A stretch of DNA of 42,472 nt from Savagea serpentis (GTDB lineage Bacteria; Bacillota; Bacilli; Bacillales_A; Planococcaceae). The notes beneath the pieces were generated by a model. It saw nothing but the letters and a program-made list of their open reading frames with translations, was not told the origin of the DNA and did no database searches. The stretch lies in assembly GCF_015351395.1 (NCBI RefSeq), contig NZ_JADKPV010000011.1, positions 1 to 42,472 on the forward strand, written 5' to 3'. The position numbers and the translations under genes are program-made. Shown here piece by piece: positions 41,585 through 42,472 of the stretch (position 1 is its first letter; each line of letters begins with the position of its first letter).

Positions 41585-42205
41585 TCATTCGTTTAAATGA
41601 GTAGTTATAATTTTCCAACATTCTTCAAAAACTGTTTCTACAGATTTAGAAGCATCTATTCGATAAATGCGATTCGGAAACATTTGAAGCACTTGTTCAT
41701 AGCCTTCATATACCCTTTTATGAAATGAAATACTCTCTTGATCTAATCGATTCACTTCACGATTTGCATTCGCTGCAATTCGCTGTAATCCTAATTCAGG
41801 TGCTATATCAAAATATAGAGTAAAAGTAGGCATACAATCTTGAATCGCAAACTGATTCAAATCCCACACCTCTTGTATACCGATATTCCGCGCATAACCT
41901 TGATATGCCAATGAACTATCAATAAAGCGATCACATAAAACAATAGTTCCATTCTCTAAAGCTGGCATGACGCGTTCAATTAAATGTTGCCGACGGGAAG
42001 CAGCGTATAACAACGCTTCTGTACGAGCATCCATCTCAGTATGTGCTTTATCCAAAATAACAGATCGAATCGCTTCTGAAATACGGATTCCACCTGGCTC
42101 TCTCGTTTGAATATACTCATATTGCTTTTCTTCTAGGTTTTTCGCAATCATTTTTAAAATGGTCGTCTTACCCGCACCTTCAGGACCTTCAAATGTAATA
42201 AACAT
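41585..42205 (-). CDS. tmk: Thymidylate kinase
   Basis: Tmk phosphorylates dTMP to dTDP. The 206-residue P-loop kinase shows EGPEGAGKTT (6-15), the TREPGG segment, and DRFIDSSLAYQG. AAAGGAG 7 bases before the ATG sets the start. Only about 45 bases separate it from the strong terminator after the 5S rRNA, and no promoter is evident there. Basal transcription may come from rRNA read-through. The Bacillus genes between the rRNA operon and tmk (csfB, xpaC and others) are absent. Confidence 0.97.
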   Translation of the reverse strand: MFITFEGPEGAGKTTILKMIAKNLEEKQYEYIQTREPGGIRISEAIRSVILDKAHTEMDARTEALLYAASRRQHLIERVMPALENGTIVLCDRFIDSSLAYQGYARNIGIQEVWDLNQFAIQDCMPTFTLYFDIAPELGLQRIAANANREVNRLDQESISFHKRVYEGYEQVLQMFPNRIYRIDASKSVETVFEECWKIITTHLNE

Positions 42206-42250
42206 AGGCAGACTCCTTTAGTCATTCATTTAATTTTTTAATTTAAAAAA

Positions 42251-42276
42251 GCGAGTATTCTATTTAGAATACTCGC
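42251..42276 (-). terminator. rRNA operon terminator after 5S
   Basis: Minus-strand GCGAGTATTCT and AGAATACTCGC form a perfect 11-bp stem with a 4-base loop, followed by TTTTTT (complement of 42245-42250). It begins about 10 bases past the 5S 3' end. Confidence 0.95.
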
Positions 42277-42285
42277 TTTCGATTG

Positions 42286-42400
42286 CCTAGCAACGTCCTA
42301 CTCTCACAGGGGGAAACCCCCAATTACCATCGGCGCTAAAGAGCTTAACTACTGTGTTCGGTATGGGAACAGGTGTGACCTCTTTGCCATCATCACTAGA
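42286..42400 (-). rRNA. rrf: 5S ribosomal RNA
   Basis: The complement reads as a typical Firmicute 5S rRNA of about 115 nt, with GAGGTCACACCTGTTCCCAT in the first third, CCGAACACAGTAGTTAAGC in the middle and GTGAGAGTAGGACGTTGC near the end. The terminal helix pairs CTAGTGATG with CGTTGCTAG (G-U pairs included). Ends are set from this helix and may be off by a base or two. RNase M5, encoded in this window, matures such precursors. Confidence 0.95.
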
Positions 42401-42472
42401 CTTGTTTTGAGTCATTCACTCAAAACTGAATAAAACGGACATCGGTCACAACGATTGACCGGATTGTACATA
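42401..42472 (-). other. 23S-5S spacer (partial)
   Basis: No 23S 3' end is reached. The spacer holds a GTTTTGAGT/ACTCAAAAC inverted repeat (42404-42426), 9 bp with a 5-base loop, and a CGGTCA/TGACCG pair near 42445-42463. Both are plausible processing stems in the rRNA precursor. No tRNA lies between 5S and the window edge. Confidence 0.6.

Overview
The window is a stretch of a low-GC (roughly 40 % by eye) Firmicute chromosome of the order Bacillales. Nearly all genes lie on the minus strand in the order known from the replication-origin-proximal region of Bacillus: (5S rRNA)-tmk-darA-yaaR-holB-ricT-yabA-trmN6-yazA-rsmI-[abrB]-metS-tatD-yabE-rnmV-ksgA-veg-ispE-purR-ridA-glmU-prs-rplY-pth-mfd-yabM-mazG-rqcP-divIC-yabR-[tRNA-Met]-tilS-hpt-ftsH-coaX-hslO-prsA-like-cysK-pabB-pabC-folP-folB-folK-dusB-lysS. 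Only abrB and one tRNA gene are on the plus strand. No phage, insertion sequence, CRISPR array, toxin-antitoxin pair or defence island was seen. This is a conserved housekeeping region, not an accessory one.

The sporulation genes that sit between these genes in Bacillus are absent: yabG, sspF, spoVG, fin, spoVT, yabP/yabQ and spoIIE. The neighbours close up around each gap. This points to a lineage that lost sporulation (for example an Exiguobacterium-, Kurthia- or Listeriaceae-like genus); the genus cannot be fixed from the sequence alone. abrB is kept.

Reading in the direction of transcription (from 42 kb down to 0): an rRNA operon ends in 5S with a strong terminator, followed by DNA precursor and replication genes (tmk, holB, yabA) and the c-di-AMP sensor darA. 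Next come tRNA/rRNA modification and RNA maturation (trmN6, rsmI, ksgA, rnmV, metS), then isoprenoid, purine and cell-wall precursor genes (ispE, purR, prs, glmU). Translation quality control and repair follow (rplY, pth, mfd, rqcP), then division (divIC), then tRNA-Ile lysidine synthesis and purine salvage (tilS, hpt), ftsH, CoA synthesis, redox chaperone and foldase genes, cysteine synthesis, and last a tightly overlapping folate operon ending in dusB and lysS.

The non-coding DNA is the most interesting part. It includes an elongator tRNA-Met with two non-canonical stem pairs, fired by a near-consensus promoter divergent from tilS. The yabR promoter is embedded in the divIC terminator. Repeated CGTCTA elements around the pth ribosome-binding site can form competing hairpins with the rplY terminator. 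The veg-ispE gap, where Bacillus carries sspF, is structured. A 14-bp hairpin without U-tract lies between hpt and ftsH, and terminators sit directly before tmk, holB and mfd with little or no room for a promoter. The folate operon lacks the glutaminase gene pabA. Several genes use TTG or GTG starts supported by well-spaced ribosome-binding sites.
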